Shown: positions 33,192-43,198, counted from the first letter of the stretch. The stretch is 64,000 nucleotides of DNA from Lacinutrix algicola (GCF_001418085.1 NZ_LIQH01000021.1:124001-188000); one strand, 5' to 3'. A program made the numbers and translations. The notes: generated by a model from the sequence alone, not told the origin.

Positions 33192-33650
33192 ATGGTAGAT
33201 AACTTTGAAAATGAATATTTTGGAATAGGAATTCAAAATGGTAAAACACCAGAAAACTTAGGTGTTCTCTGGCGAACGGCTCAAAATTTAGGAGCGAGTT
33301 ATATTTTTACTATTGGTAATCGCTATGCTAAACAGGCTTGCGATACGCACAATGCAGTAAAGTCTATGCCGTACTTTCATTATAATACTTTCGAAGATTT
33401 CTATAACAATATCCCTAAAGGAGCAAGATTGGTAGGAGTTGAGCTAGATGATACTGCGGTAGATTTAGAAACCTTTCATCATCCAAGACGTTGTGTCTAT
33501 TTGTTAGGTGCCGAAGATCATGGATTGTCTAAACAAGCCATAGAAAAAAGTCATTTTTTAGTAAAATTTAAAAGCGAATTAAGCTTAAATGTTTCCGTTG
33601 CTGGAAGTATTGTGCTTTACGATAGAGGAATAAACAAACCAAGGTCGTAA
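33192..33650 (+). CDS. TrmH/SpoU-type RNA 2'-O-methyltransferase
   Basis: A 152-residue protein consisting of the SPOUT catalytic domain only. Motif 1 is ENLGVLWRTAQNLGAS with the catalytic Arg, motif 2 YLLGAEDHGLS, motif 3 SLNVSVAGSIVLYDR. The protein should methylate a ribose in tRNA or rRNA; the site cannot be read from sequence. It directly precedes era (28-bp gap). A promoter box ends 4 nt before its ATG. Confidence 0.9.
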   Translation: MVDNFENEYFGIGIQNGKTPENLGVLWRTAQNLGASYIFTIGNRYAKQACDTHNAVKSMPYFHYNTFEDFYNNIPKGARLVGVELDDTAVDLETFHHPRRCVYLLGAEDHGLSKQAIEKSHFLVKFKSELSLNVSVAGSIVLYDRGINKPRS

Positions 33651-33677
33651 CTTTGTAGTCTGTAAAATAAGAAGATA

Positions 33678-34559
33678 ATGAGTCATAAAGCAGGTTTTGT
33701 AAATATTATAGGTAATCCTAATGTTGGTAAATCGACATTAATGAATGCCTTTGTAGGTGAAAAACTATCAATAATCACATCTAAAGCGCAAACAACGAGA
33801 CATCGTATTTTGGGTATTGTAAATGGTGAAAACTTTCAAGTAGTATTAAGTGATACTCCTGGAATTATTAAGCCAGCATACGAGTTACAAGCTTCTATGA
33901 TGGATTTTGTTAAGTCGGCTTTCGATGATGCAGATTTACTTATTTACATGGTAGAGATTGGAGAAAAGGAATTAAAAGATGAGGCCTTTTTTAATAAAAT
34001 TACTAGCGCTAAAATTCCTGTTTTATTATTATTGAATAAAATCGATAAGTCTGATCAGGCACAATTAGAAGAGCAAGTACAGTTATGGGCAGAAAAAGTG
34101 CCAAATGCTGAAATTATTGCCATTTCTGCTTTAGAAGGATTTAATGTAAAAGAAGTATTCGATAGAATTATTGAGTTACTTCCAGAATCTCCTCCTTATT
34201 ATCCAAAAGATCAATTAACAGATAAGCCTGAACGTTTTTTTATAAACGAAACCATTCGTGAGAAGATTTTAATACACTACAAAAAAGAAATTCCTTACGC
34301 TGTAGAAATAGATACCGAAGAGTTTTTTGAAGAAGAAAAAATTATTAGAATACGTTCTGTAATTATGGTCGAGCGCGAAACACAAAAAGGTATTATTATT
34401 GGACATAAAGGCGCTGCTTTAAAAAGAGTAGGAGTAGAAGCTAGAAAGGATTTAGAAAAATTCTTTGGCAAGCAAATTCACTTAGAGCTTTATGTTAAAG
34501 TAAATAAAAACTGGAGAAGTAACCAAAGGCAGTTAAAGCGTTTTGGGTATAACCAGTAA
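33678..34559 (+). CDS. era: Ribosome-assembly GTPase Era
   Basis: A 293-residue GTPase that binds the 16S rRNA 3' end during 30S maturation. G1 is GNPNVGKST, switch region TTRHRILGI, G3 DTPG, G4 NKID, and the C-terminal KH domain is visible around IIIGHKGAALKRVGVEARKD with LYVKVNKNWR. Length is normal. It follows the RNA methyltransferase gene and probably shares its promoter. Confidence 0.96.
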   Translation: MSHKAGFVNIIGNPNVGKSTLMNAFVGEKLSIITSKAQTTRHRILGIVNGENFQVVLSDTPGIIKPAYELQASMMDFVKSAFDDADLLIYMVEIGEKELKDEAFFNKITSAKIPVLLLLNKIDKSDQAQLEEQVQLWAEKVPNAEIIAISALEGFNVKEVFDRIIELLPESPPYYPKDQLTDKPERFFINETIREKILIHYKKEIPYAVEIDTEEFFEEEKIIRIRSVIMVERETQKGIIIGHKGAALKRVGVEARKDLEKFFGKQIHLELYVKVNKNWRSNQRQLKRFGYNQ

Positions 34560-34564
34560 TTAAA

Positions 34565-34593
34565 GTTTAATTAACCTTTGGTTAATTTTAAAC
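34565..34593 (+). terminator. Probable terminator after era
   Basis: GTTTAATTAACC, loop TTT, GGTTAATTTTAAAC with a two-base bulge. It is AT-rich and has only a short T-run, so it is a weak call. Confidence 0.4.
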
Positions 34594-34689
34594 CTATATT
34601 TTTATTAAATACTAATCATTTCTTTATTTTGGCTTGACGTTTAGTTTACGTTAGAGTTTCATTTTTGTTGCTAATTAACAAACCAAATA

Positions 34690-36213
34690 ATGAAATTTTT
34701 AAAACAAACTACTATTGCGTGTCTAGCGCTATTTACATTTGCTTGTCAAGATGATGATGACAATACTGTAAGCCAAAACAATAACGTAAATACAGAAGTT
34801 AATTTTCAGTACAAAACAACAATTAATGTTGGAGGTGAGGCTTCTGCAGAGATTTCTGCATTCGATGCTTTAACAAAGAAGTTGTTTGTTACTAATAGTG
34901 AGTCTAATGAGATTTCTATTTATAATATTTCAGATTTAGACGCGCCTATACAAGAAGCTTCAATAAATTTAAGTGCTTATGGAGCTCCTAATAGTGTTGC
35001 GGTTTCAAATGGAAAACTAGCCATTGCAGTAGAGGCCGGTGTTAAGCAAAACCCAGGTAAAATTTTAGTTTATAATACTTCAGATGCATCTTTAATTAAT
35101 CAATATACTGTTGGGGCGCTTCCAGATATGGTTACGTTTTCTAATAATGGTAATATTATTGTATCGGCAAATGAAGGAGAGCCTAATGATGATTATACGG
35201 TTGATCCTATGGGAACTGTTAGTATTATAGATATTAATGATGATTCTGTTACAACTTTAGATTTCTCAGCATTTAACGGACAAGAAGCTTCTTTAGAAGC
35301 TCAAGGTTTTAGAGTTTTTGGACCAAATGCTAATTTAGCAACAGATGTTGAGCCAGAATATATTGCTATTTCAGATGATTCGCAAAACGCTTGGGTAACT
35401 TTACAAGAGAATAACGGAATTGCAAAAATAAATCTATTAACTAAAACGATAGAGGCTATTTATCCGTTAGGTTTTAAAGATTATAGTTTAGCGCAAAACT
35501 CTTTAGATGCTAGTGATAAAGATTTGGTGACTGAGCTTAAAAACTGGCCTGTAAAAGGGATGTACCAACCAGATGCTATTGTTTATGTAAATATTGGAGG
35601 AACAGAATATGTGATTTCTGCAAACGAAGGCGATTCGAGAGATTACGATGGCTTTAGTGAAGAAGAAAGGCTTAAAGATTTAACTTTAGATGAAGCTAAT
35701 TTCCCTGCTGCTTTAAATTATTTAAACAATGAAAATCTAGGAAGATTAAAAATAACAACAGCCTTAGGAGATACAGATAATGATGGCGATTTAGAAGAGA
35801 TTTATAGCTATGGAGCGCGTTCGTTTAGTATTTGGAATGCTAACGGAACATTGGCTTACGATAGTGGTAATAGTATAGCAACAGAAACATTAGCATTAAC
35901 TCCAAATCAATTTAACGATGAAGATGGTAGAAGCGATGATAAAGGAGCAGAGCCAGAAAGTGTAGATGTTTTAAATATAGGAGATCAACGTTATATTCTT
36001 TTTGTAGGTTTAGAGCGTACAGATCAAGTTATGGTGTATGATATAACAAATCCAACTGCTCCAACTTTTTTAGCAATTTTATCTCATAGTGGAGACGAAG
36101 CGCCAGAAGGCTTGCTAGTTGTTCCTGCAGAGGATAGTCCTAATGGAAAAGACTTATTAATTGTGTCTAATGAAGATAGTGGTACAGTTACATTTTACGA
36201 AAATCAGCAGTAG
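34690..36213 (+). CDS. Choice-of-anchor I family lipoprotein
   Basis: A 507-residue lipoprotein (lipobox LFTFAC, Cys19) with a polar Asp-rich linker (QDDDDN). The body has repeated beta-propeller-like segments: VTFSNNGNIIVSANEGEPND, YVISANEGDSRDYDGF, and near the C-terminus KGAEPESVDVLNIGDQRYI and SNEDSGTVTFYE. This matches the choice-of-anchor I domain, related to surface glycoproteins and alkaline-phosphatase-associated proteins. The Asp-rich motifs suggest calcium binding. It is monocistronic with a terminator after it. Confidence 0.88.
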   Translation: MKFLKQTTIACLALFTFACQDDDDNTVSQNNNVNTEVNFQYKTTINVGGEASAEISAFDALTKKLFVTNSESNEISIYNISDLDAPIQEASINLSAYGAPNSVAVSNGKLAIAVEAGVKQNPGKILVYNTSDASLINQYTVGALPDMVTFSNNGNIIVSANEGEPNDDYTVDPMGTVSIIDINDDSVTTLDFSAFNGQEASLEAQGFRVFGPNANLATDVEPEYIAISDDSQNAWVTLQENNGIAKINLLTKTIEAIYPLGFKDYSLAQNSLDASDKDLVTELKNWPVKGMYQPDAIVYVNIGGTEYVISANEGDSRDYDGFSEEERLKDLTLDEANFPAALNYLNNENLGRLKITTALGDTDNDGDLEEIYSYGARSFSIWNANGTLAYDSGNSIATETLALTPNQFNDEDGRSDDKGAEPESVDVLNIGDQRYILFVGLERTDQVMVYDITNPTAPTFLAILSHSGDEAPEGLLVVPAEDSPNGKDLLIVSNEDSGTVTFYENQQ

Positions 36214-36238
36214 TAATACATAATATATACATTTTACA

Positions 36239-36267
36239 AAGGCCTTAGTTTTTACTAAGGCTTTTTT
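36239..36267. terminator. Terminator between convergent genes
   Basis: AAGGCCTTAGT, loop TTTT, ACTAAGGCTTTTTT. It overlaps the last codons of the minus-strand gene and ends transcription of the choice-of-anchor I gene. Confidence 0.8.
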
Positions 36268-36755
36268 AATACGCCATTCATAAAATTATTTAATAAATGC
36301 ATTTCGGCATTGCCTTTAGATTTTCCTAACCGACCACTAAAATAAAGTGCAAACCAAATAATAACCATAAAAAAAGCTAAAGTTAGTTGAATAGAATAAC
36401 TGTTTTGTAAAGACCAATTTGCGTATGCCCAAGTGCCAAAGCCAATAAATAAACAGATAACGATAAAGTGAAGAAACATAAAAAGCGTCCATATTGTTGG
36501 GTTTGGTCCAAATAAACCATGAATAGTACTGGTTTTTTTATCTTCATTTTCATTAATCTCCAAATGTAGTTGAGGTGACCAAAAGTGTTGTTTTTCTTTA
36601 GGAATTCTAATAAATACATGATCATCGACCCTAGAAACTATAAAATCTTTTTGTGTTGTTTTAGAGTGCTCAAAAAGGCTTAAAAGCGCCTCGTTGTCCT
36701 CATTAACCTCATGTTTAAAACGCGGTCTTAAAATTATTTCGTTAGATAATGACAT
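36255..36755 (-). CDS. Two-helix membrane protein of unknown function
   Basis: A 166-residue protein. The N-terminal ~85 residues are soluble and beta-like (FKHEVNEDNEALLSLFEHSK, VDDHVFIRIPKEKQHFWSPQ). Two helices follow (about residues 88-110 and 122-142), then a short basic tail with FMNGVLKKP. I do not recognise a characterised family. It is divergent from der, with about 100 bp between the starts. Confidence 0.7.
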   Translation of the reverse strand: MSLSNEIILRPRFKHEVNEDNEALLSLFEHSKTTQKDFIVSRVDDHVFIRIPKEKQHFWSPQLHLEINENEDKKTSTIHGLFGPNPTIWTLFMFLHFIVICLFIGFGTWAYANWSLQNSYSIQLTLAFFMVIIWFALYFSGRLGKSKGNAEMHLLNNFMNGVLKKP

Positions 36756-36804
36756 TTTTAATGTTTTAAAAATTCAATTTACATTTTTTTCTATAACTAA
36801 ACAC

Positions 36805-36812
36805 TACCTTTG
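36805..36812 (+). promoter_or_regulatory. -7 box TACCTTTG before der
   Basis: TACCTTTG fits the -7 consensus and gives a leader of about 40 nt to the ATG at 36855. Its position also argues against an earlier start for der. Confidence 0.6.
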
Positions 36813-36854
36813 CAGGCGCTTACAGGATATGTAATGCAGACTAAAACGAAAAAT

Positions 36855-38162
36855 ATGAGTAATATAGTAGCAATTGTAGGAAGACCAAACGTTGGAAAAT
36901 CAACATTTTTTAATCGTTTAATTCAACGTCGTGAGGCGATTGTAGATGCCGTAAGTGGTGTTACAAGAGATCGTCATTACGGTAAAAGTGACTGGAATGG
37001 AAAGGAGTTTTCATTAATAGACACCGGAGGTTATGTAAAAGGAAGTGATGATATTTTCGAAGCAGAAATCGATAAGCAAGTAGAATTGGCTATCGACGAA
37101 GCAGATGCCATTATATTTATGGTAGATGTTGAAGATGGAATTACTGGAATGGATGAGGATGTTGCTAAGCTATTACGTAAAGTTACAAAACCTGTTTTTT
37201 TAGTTGTAAATAAAGTAGATAATGGAAAACGTGCCGAAGATGCTGTAGAGTTTTACAGTTTAGGTTTAGGAAATTATTTTACTATTGCAAGTATTAATGG
37301 TAGTGGAACTGGAGATTTATTAGATGCTTTAGTTGAAGCGCTTCCAGAAAAAGAACAAGAAGAAGAAAAAGACGAATTACCAAGATTTGCAGTAGTTGGT
37401 CGTCCTAATGCAGGGAAGTCTTCTTTTATTAATGCTTTAATTGGTGAAGACAGATACATTGTAACAGATATAGCTGGTACAACAAGAGATTCTATTGATA
37501 CTAAATACAACCGTTTTGGTTTCGATTTTAATTTAGTTGATACCGCTGGAATTAGAAAAAAATCTAAAGTAAAAGAAGATTTAGAATTCTATTCTGTAAT
37601 GCGAAGTGTGCGTGCTATAGAGCATGCAGATGTATGTTTAATAGTTGTAGATGCTAATAGAGGTTTTGATGGACAAGTACAAAATATCTTTTGGTTAGCT
37701 CAAAAAAACAGAAAAGGTATTGTAATATTAGTAAATAAGTGGGATTTAGTAGAGAAAGACCATAAAACAACTAATGCATTCGAAAAGCACATACGTAAGC
37801 AGTGCGAACCATTTACAGATGTGCCAATTGTATTTATTTCAGCTTTAACAAAACAACGTATTTATAAAGCAATTGAAACTGCTGTAGAGGTTTATAAAAA
37901 CAGAACTAAGAAAATTAAAACAAGTGTTTTAAACGATACATTCTTACCAATAATAGAAAATTATCCACCGCCAGCTTACAAAGGTAAATTTGTGAAAATT
38001 AAATACATTATGCAGTTGCCAACAGCGCAACCTCAGTTTGCATTCTTTTGTAATTTACCACAGTATGTTCGTGATCCTTATAAGCGTTTCTTAGAGAATA
38101 AATTACGTGATTTATTCGATTTTAAAGGTGTGCCGGTAAGTGTATACATGCGTAAAAAATAA
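36855..38162 (+). CDS. der: Ribosome-assembly GTPase Der
   Basis: About 435 residues from the ATG at 36855. Two tandem GTPase domains are visible: GRPNVGKST with DTGGYVKG and NKVD, then GRPNAGKSS with [11 protein letters not shown] and NKWD; a KH-like C-terminal domain follows ([19 protein letters not shown]). Der acts in 50S subunit assembly. An upstream in-frame ATG at 36810 would overlap the promoter box, so the later start ([12 protein letters not shown]) is preferred. Confidence 0.96.
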   Translation: MSNIVAIVGRPNVGKSTFFNRLIQRREAIVDAVSGVTRDRHYGKSDWNGKEFSLIDTGGYVKGSDDIFEAEIDKQVELAIDEADAIIFMVDVEDGITGMDEDVAKLLRKVTKPVFLVVNKVDNGKRAEDAVEFYSLGLGNYFTIASINGSGTGDLLDALVEALPEKEQEEEKDELPRFAVVGRPNAGKSSFINALIGEDRYIVTDIAGTTRDSIDTKYNRFGFDFNLVDTAGIRKKSKVKEDLEFYSVMRSVRAIEHADVCLIVVDANRGFDGQVQNIFWLAQKNRKGIVILVNKWDLVEKDHKTTNAFEKHIRKQCEPFTDVPIVFISALTKQRIYKAIETAVEVYKNRTKKIKTSVLNDTFLPIIENYPPPAYKGKFVKIKYIMQLPTAQPQFAFFCNLPQYVRDPYKRFLENKLRDLFDFKGVPVSVYMRKK

Positions 38163-38225
38163 GCACTTAAAAAGTGTGTTGAGTTTGTATTCTAGATAAA
38201 AATTAAGAATATAAATAATAAATTA

Positions 38226-38272
38226 TAATGAAGCTTCTATTTAATAGTTAAATAGAAGCTTCATTATTTTTT
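38226..38272 (+). terminator. Strong terminator after der
   Basis: TAATGAAGCTTCTATTTAA and TTAAATAGAAGCTTCATTA form a long stem followed by eight T. The rest of the 303-bp gap (38163-38465) holds only the AT-rich promoter region of the next gene; I see nothing else in it. Confidence 0.88.
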
Positions 38273-38465
38273 TTGATGTAAAGAAGGTTTGTATTATTAG
38301 TAATAAAACAGATGCAAGAGCATAAAAAAATTAACATCTGTCTAATAAATAACACAATAGGTTGAAACTTTATAATTTCTTTAAGATTTTCATACTATAA
38401 CTATATTACTTTCGTTTTTTTATTTTACGCTTAAAATAACCATCAATCACTAAACCAACCCAATC

Positions 38466-41246
38466 ATGCGCAAACTATTATTTTTTGCAACACTTTTATG
38501 TGTGTCATTCTCATTTTCTCAATCTAAAGATTTTAAAGTTACAGGTAAACTAGTTGATGCAGAGGATCAATATCCAATGGAAGCCGCTACAGTTTTCTTA
38601 CAACGTGTTAAAGATAGTTCTCTAGTAACTTATACTATTTCGGATAAAGACGGAATGTTTACGTTGGAAGAATCAACTTCAGATGAATATTTAAACTTTT
38701 TTGTGTCTTACATAGGTTATAAATCCTATTCTAAGAAAATTAAAATGGACAAAGAAGCACAGGATATTGGTACAATAGCTTTAGATATTTCTAATGCTTT
38801 AGATGAAATTGTATTAAAATCTACCGCTCCTGTTACTATTAAAAAAGATACTTTAGAGTTTAACGTTAAGTCTTTTAAAACTAAAAAAGATGCAAATGTA
38901 GAAGATTTACTAAAAGAATTACCAGGTGTCGAGATAGATGAAGAAGGTAAGATTAAAGTAAACGGTAAGGAAGTGAATAAGATTTTAGTAAATGGGAAAC
39001 CCTTCTTTGGAAACGATCCATCAATTACAACTAAGAATTTAACTAAAGATATTATTGAAAAAATTCAAATTGTAGATACTAAAACTAAAGCAGAAGCTTT
39101 TTCAGGAGAAGCTGGAGACAAGGAAAACAAAACAATAAACCTTACTATAAAAGAGGAGAATAATAAAGGTGTGTTTGGTAGAGTTTCTGCAGGAGGAGGA
39201 ACAGACGAACGTTATGAGTTTGCAGGTATGGTTAATATATTTGACAACGACCAACGTATTAGTGTATTGGCTGGTGGAAATAATACCAACTCACCAGGAT
39301 TTAGTTTTGGAGAGATTTCTAAAATGTTTGGTCGTGGAGGTAGTACCTCATGGAATAGTAATGGTTCTTTTTCAATTGGAGGACGATCTTTTGGAGGAGG
39401 AGCTGGTATTACTACTTCTCAAAACACTGGTTTAAATTATGCCGATAAAATAGGTGAGAAAACAGAAGTGTCTGGAGATTATTTTTACTCTTCTAGTAAC
39501 TCTGTAAACGAATCTTCTTCTCAACGAGAAACGATTTTGTCTGACTCTCGATTCTTTACAAATTCATCATCAAACTCAGATAATGATACAGATAGTCACA
39601 CAGCAAACCTAGATTTTGAAATTGAAACAGATTCAACTTTTCAAATTAATATAGCGCCATCATTTAACTATTCTAAGAGTAGAACATTATATAATAGTAG
39701 TGATGAGACTTTAGATGAGGATAGAGTGCTTACTAATCAATCTGCTGTTAACTCAAATGTAGAAAGTGTTGGAAGAGATTTTTCTAATGAGTTAAGTGTA
39801 ACTAAACGTTTTGGAAGTAAAGGAGCATTTTTACGTTTTGAATTAGAGAATAGTATTAACAAAAATGAGAGCGACGATTTTCTTAGTTCAAATACTGAGG
39901 TGTTTGGTTCTAGTCCAGAAACTATTAATAGAAACCAATTTACAGATGGTGAAAAAAATAGTAATGGCTTAAATGCGGAGTTAACCTATAGATTACCATT
40001 GGTTGATAAGAAGTTATTCTTAAATTTTGAATACGAATATGCACGAGATAAAGATGAAGATAGAGAAAGTACATACGATTTTAATACTACGTCTCAAGAG
40101 TATTCAGATTTCAATACAGAATTAAGTACCGATTTCGAATATACCGATTCTAGAAGTATTCCTGGAGTTGCTTTAAGTTATAGAGGCGAGAAGTTTTCAA
40201 GTCGTTTTAAGTTAAGCTACAATATGCGTACACTTAAAAATCAAGATTTATTAAGACCCGAGTTTAATGTAGAACGCGATTTTAATAACATGCAAATTAG
40301 CTCTTATGTAAACTATCGTTTCAGTCCGAAATCTTCAATTTATGCGAACTATAGATTAAGTAATGATCCGCCAGCATTAAAACAATTGCAAGCATTTACA
40401 GATGTTTCTAATCCGTTAAATACTATTGTGGGTAATTCAAATTTAGAGCCTGCAAAGAGCCATAGCGTATATATTGGTTATAATGGTTTCGATTGGCAAA
40501 AGAAAACTGGTTTGTATGTAAATGCAAATGCAGAAATAACAAATAATCAAGTAATCTCTAAAACGACAGTAGATGCAGAAACATTAAAAAGAATCACTAC
40601 TTATGAAAATGTAGATGGGAACTATAATGTAGGATTATATGGTCGTTATAGTAAAGATTTTAAGTTAGACTCTATTAGAAAAATAAAATTTAAAGCAGGT
40701 GCTTGGACTAATTTATCGAAAAATATAAATTTTAATAATGATGTGCAGTATGCTAGTAATGTAACTTCAGTTACACCAAATATTGGTGTTGATTTTATTT
40801 GGGATAAAGTTTTAGAATTTAAACCATACTACAGAATTACTTTTACTAAAAATAAATACGATATCGAGGCTTTCGAAGATAGAAACTTTACAAGTCATGA
40901 CGCAGGAATTAGAACGGCTACTTTTTTACCTAAAAAGCTAGAATGGAGAAACGATATTAGCTTTAATTATAATCCAAACATCGCAGACAGTTTTCAAAAA
41001 ACAGCATGGTTCTGGAATTCTACTTTAGCATATTCTGTGTTAAAAGATCAAGGAACTGTAACATTAAAAGTGTACGATTTATTAAATCAAAACACCAATG
41101 CTAGGCGCATAGCTACTCAAGATTATATTCAAGATTCACAAAGTACAGTGTTAGAGCAGTACTTTATGTTAAGTTTCAGTTGGAAATTTAATAGTTTAGG
41201 ATCTAAAGGAGAATCTAAAGATAATGGTATGTACTTTTTTGACTAA
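38466..41246 (+). CDS. Outer-membrane beta-barrel protein with carboxypeptidase-regulatory-like domain
   Basis: A 926-residue outer-membrane protein with a signal peptide (LLFFATLLCVSFSFSQ). Residues about 22-110 are a CarboxypepD_reg-like domain, followed by a plug-like part (LLKELPGVEIDEEGKIKVNG, TKDIIEKIQIVDTKTKAEAF) and a long barrel region ending LEQYFMLSFSWKF. The layout matches the OMP beta-brl family of Bacteroidota, related to TonB-dependent receptors; a TonB box is not obvious. Ligand unknown. An OmpA-like gene follows after 9 bp. Confidence 0.88.
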   Translation: MRKLLFFATLLCVSFSFSQSKDFKVTGKLVDAEDQYPMEAATVFLQRVKDSSLVTYTISDKDGMFTLEESTSDEYLNFFVSYIGYKSYSKKIKMDKEAQDIGTIALDISNALDEIVLKSTAPVTIKKDTLEFNVKSFKTKKDANVEDLLKELPGVEIDEEGKIKVNGKEVNKILVNGKPFFGNDPSITTKNLTKDIIEKIQIVDTKTKAEAFSGEAGDKENKTINLTIKEENNKGVFGRVSAGGGTDERYEFAGMVNIFDNDQRISVLAGGNNTNSPGFSFGEISKMFGRGGSTSWNSNGSFSIGGRSFGGGAGITTSQNTGLNYADKIGEKTEVSGDYFYSSSNSVNESSSQRETILSDSRFFTNSSSNSDNDTDSHTANLDFEIETDSTFQINIAPSFNYSKSRTLYNSSDETLDEDRVLTNQSAVNSNVESVGRDFSNELSVTKRFGSKGAFLRFELENSINKNESDDFLSSNTEVFGSSPETINRNQFTDGEKNSNGLNAELTYRLPLVDKKLFLNFEYEYARDKDEDRESTYDFNTTSQEYSDFNTELSTDFEYTDSRSIPGVALSYRGEKFSSRFKLSYNMRTLKNQDLLRPEFNVERDFNNMQISSYVNYRFSPKSSIYANYRLSNDPPALKQLQAFTDVSNPLNTIVGNSNLEPAKSHSVYIGYNGFDWQKKTGLYVNANAEITNNQVISKTTVDAETLKRITTYENVDGNYNVGLYGRYSKDFKLDSIRKIKFKAGAWTNLSKNINFNNDVQYASNVTSVTPNIGVDFIWDKVLEFKPYYRITFTKNKYDIEAFEDRNFTSHDAGIRTATFLPKKLEWRNDISFNYNPNIADSFQKTAWFWNSTLAYSVLKDQGTVTLKVYDLLNQNTNARRIATQDYIQDSQSTVLEQYFMLSFSWKFNSLGSKGESKDNGMYFFD

Positions 41247-41255
41247 ATTGCATAC

Positions 41256-41828
41256 ATGAAATTTTATATACTTTTATTGTCGCTATGTTTTACATACATA
41301 GGTTTTTCTCAAACCATGCCTAGTAATCCTAAAGCAGGAGAATGTTATGTAAGATGTCGCGACAATAATAGTAAATTGCTAGAATGGAAAAAGATTGATT
41401 GTGATTTGGTTAATGAAGGGAGTCTGTTAGAAATAGAAAACCTTAGTAAAGGTGTTTTTAGTGAAAAGGACAGGAAGGTTATAAAAAAGAAACTCGTTAA
41501 AATCCTTAAAAAAGGATTTACTGTTGAGCTCCTCTCTCATTATTATTCTAATAGATCAGATTCTATAAATCAATTAAGATCCATTCAAAATGGAAAAGCT
41601 TTATTCAGCTATTTAGATACAGAAGGTATAAATACTAAGCAGTTACTAATTTCAGCTTATGGGAACTCTAAACCATTAGAAAACTGTTATAGTCTTAAAT
41701 GTGCTGATTATTATATTAAAAATACACGTATAGAATATAGAGTAGTAAATACTTCTACTAAGGAGAATGTGGTATGGAACTATGATAATGAAAAAAAGAT
41801 TTGGTGCTATACAGCTAAAGAAAATTAA
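41256..41828 (+). CDS. OmpA-like secreted protein
   Basis: A 190-residue protein with a signal peptide (FYILLLSLCFTYIGFSQ). The C-terminal half has the OmpA-C layout: VELLSHYYSNRSDSINQLRS, IQNGKALFSYLDTEGINTKQ, LLISAYGNSKPLENC and NTRIEYRVV, resembling the SRADAV..YL...GI...R....G...P.....NRRVE pattern of peptidoglycan-binding domains. The N-terminal half has paired Cys (GECYVRC). It lies 9 bp after the beta-barrel gene, so the pair is cotranscribed. Confidence 0.7.
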   Translation: MKFYILLLSLCFTYIGFSQTMPSNPKAGECYVRCRDNNSKLLEWKKIDCDLVNEGSLLEIENLSKGVFSEKDRKVIKKKLVKILKKGFTVELLSHYYSNRSDSINQLRSIQNGKALFSYLDTEGINTKQLLISAYGNSKPLENCYSLKCADYYIKNTRIEYRVVNTSTKENVVWNYDNEKKIWCYTAKEN

Positions 41829-41835
41829 TTTATTT

Positions 41836-42293
41836 TCACTTACTAATAATAGAATCTAAACCAATAGTTGCACCTTCAAAATATAGATTGTCTTTAAACC
41901 TTGGTACAATAGTTTGTTTAATAATTGTTTTAGCAATTGAATCTGTAATTACTTTTTCAACTCCATAACCAGTAGCAATTGCCATGTCTCTATCGTGATA
42001 TGAAATCAAGATTAATAATCAATCCATTATCCTTTTCTTTTTATGCCAACACCAAGCTTCTGTGCTAAAGTAGTGGCGTGATAGAGAATTTTCTCATTAC
42101 TAGGAATAGAATCATAATGTAGATACAAATTTGGTTGGTAGTTAGTTTTTCGTAATTTATTATTTTTTCTGAAAGTTTTTGTTCTTCAGTCGCTGTAATC
42201 TTGAACTATAGCATCAGAAATGAACGTTTTTGATGTATCATTATTACATGAAACAACTAATAGCAAGCAGGTGATAAAATAGAGTTTTTTCAT
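41836..42293 (-). pseudogene. Decayed TPM-domain lipoprotein gene
   Basis: On the minus strand an ATG at 42293 opens a lipoprotein leader (MKKLYFITCLLLVVSC, lipobox VVSC). The frame stops after 35 codons. Further on, in other frames, are NYEKTN, then NLYLHYDSIPSNEKILYHAT and TLAQKLGVG, then MAIATGYGVEKVITDSIAKT and VPRFKDNLYFEGATIGLDSI, which together read as a TPM domain like the intact copies at 42317-43635. At least two or three indels or stops break it. The 488-bp gap between flanking genes is filled by this remnant. Confidence 0.8.
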
Positions 42294-42316
42294 TTTAAGA
42301 AAACTCAAGATAGCGT

Positions 42317-43198
42317 TTACCATCCTCCTGAAGCACCACCGCCTCCAAAGCCACCTCCACCGAAGCCACCTCCAAAACCGCCACCGCCAGAAGAGCTTCC
42401 GCCACCAAAGCCACCTCCAAAACCTCCAGAGCCGCTTCTGTAACCTCCACGACCAGAATTACTAAGTATAATAGCTTCAAGGATGTCTCGAGTAGTATTG
42501 CTTCCACCTCCAAAATTATCAGTGCCATTTCCACCGCGACGGTTTTTAGAAATTGATATTAGTATGATAATAAAGACTATAAATAAAAATAAGGCAACGC
42601 CAAATGGGAACTCACCACCATCGCTTTGTCTCGAACCTTTGTATTCGCCTTGCATGACTTCAAAAATAGCATCTGCGCCACGGTTAAGTCCGCCAAAATA
42701 ATCGTTCTGTTTAAAGTAAGGAATAATGTCGCGTTCAATAATACGACGAGAGATTGCATCGGTCATTAAATGTTCTGTACCATAACCAGTGCTTATGCCT
42801 ATTTTTCTGTCGTTACTTGCTAGTAATATAAAAATACCATTGTCTTTTTCTTTATCTCCAATGCCCCAGTTTTGTGCCCATTGTGCACCTAAATAATTAA
42901 TGTATTCTCCATTTGTAGATGGAATAATAGCAACTACTATTTGAGTTGAGGTGGTGTCAGAATATTTTATAAGCTTATGTTCTAAAGTGCTTTTTTGAGA
43001 AGAAGAAAGTAGTCCAGCATAATCGTAAACACTAGTTTGTCCGCCATTAGCTTTACTTGGTTTTTCTGGAATTTTATATTGTGAAAATGAAAATTGACTG
43101 CTTAATAATAAGCCAATTATTAATAATACAAATGATTTTTTTTTTAATTGGAGTAAGTAGTGCTTACTATTTGCTGAATACTGCCTATTTAATTTCAT
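42317..43198 (-). CDS. TPM-domain protein (YgcG type) with Gly-rich tail
   Basis: A 293-residue protein with a signal segment (SFVLLIIGLLLSSQFSFSQ, residues about 22-40). The TPM domain follows: VYDYAGLLSSSQKSTLEHKL, STQIVVAIIPS, GIGDKEKDNGIFILLASNDR, ISTGYGTEHLMTDAISRRII. A helix near residue 205 anchors it, and the tail is glycine/serine-rich (FGGGFGGGSSSGGG...). TPM proteins are often linked to envelope or photosystem repair, and here they are paired with LemA. It overlaps the preceding TPM gene by ATGA. Confidence 0.9.
   Translation of the reverse strand: MKLNRQYSANSKHYLLQLKKKSFVLLIIGLLLSSQFSFSQYKIPEKPSKANGGQTSVYDYAGLLSSSQKSTLEHKLIKYSDTTSTQIVVAIIPSTNGEYINYLGAQWAQNWGIGDKEKDNGIFILLASNDRKIGISTGYGTEHLMTDAISRRIIERDIIPYFKQNDYFGGLNRGADAIFEVMQGEYKGSRQSDGGEFPFGVALFLFIVFIIILISISKNRRGGNGTDNFGGGSNTTRDILEAIILSNSGRGGYRSGSGGFGGGFGGGSSSGGGGFGGGFGGGGFGGGGASGGW

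Noticed and set aside
42317-42534. Gly-codon repeats at the end of the long TPM gene, with open frames in other registers
   Set aside because: They encode the Gly/Ser-rich tail typical of these TPM proteins; the alternative frames are shadows.
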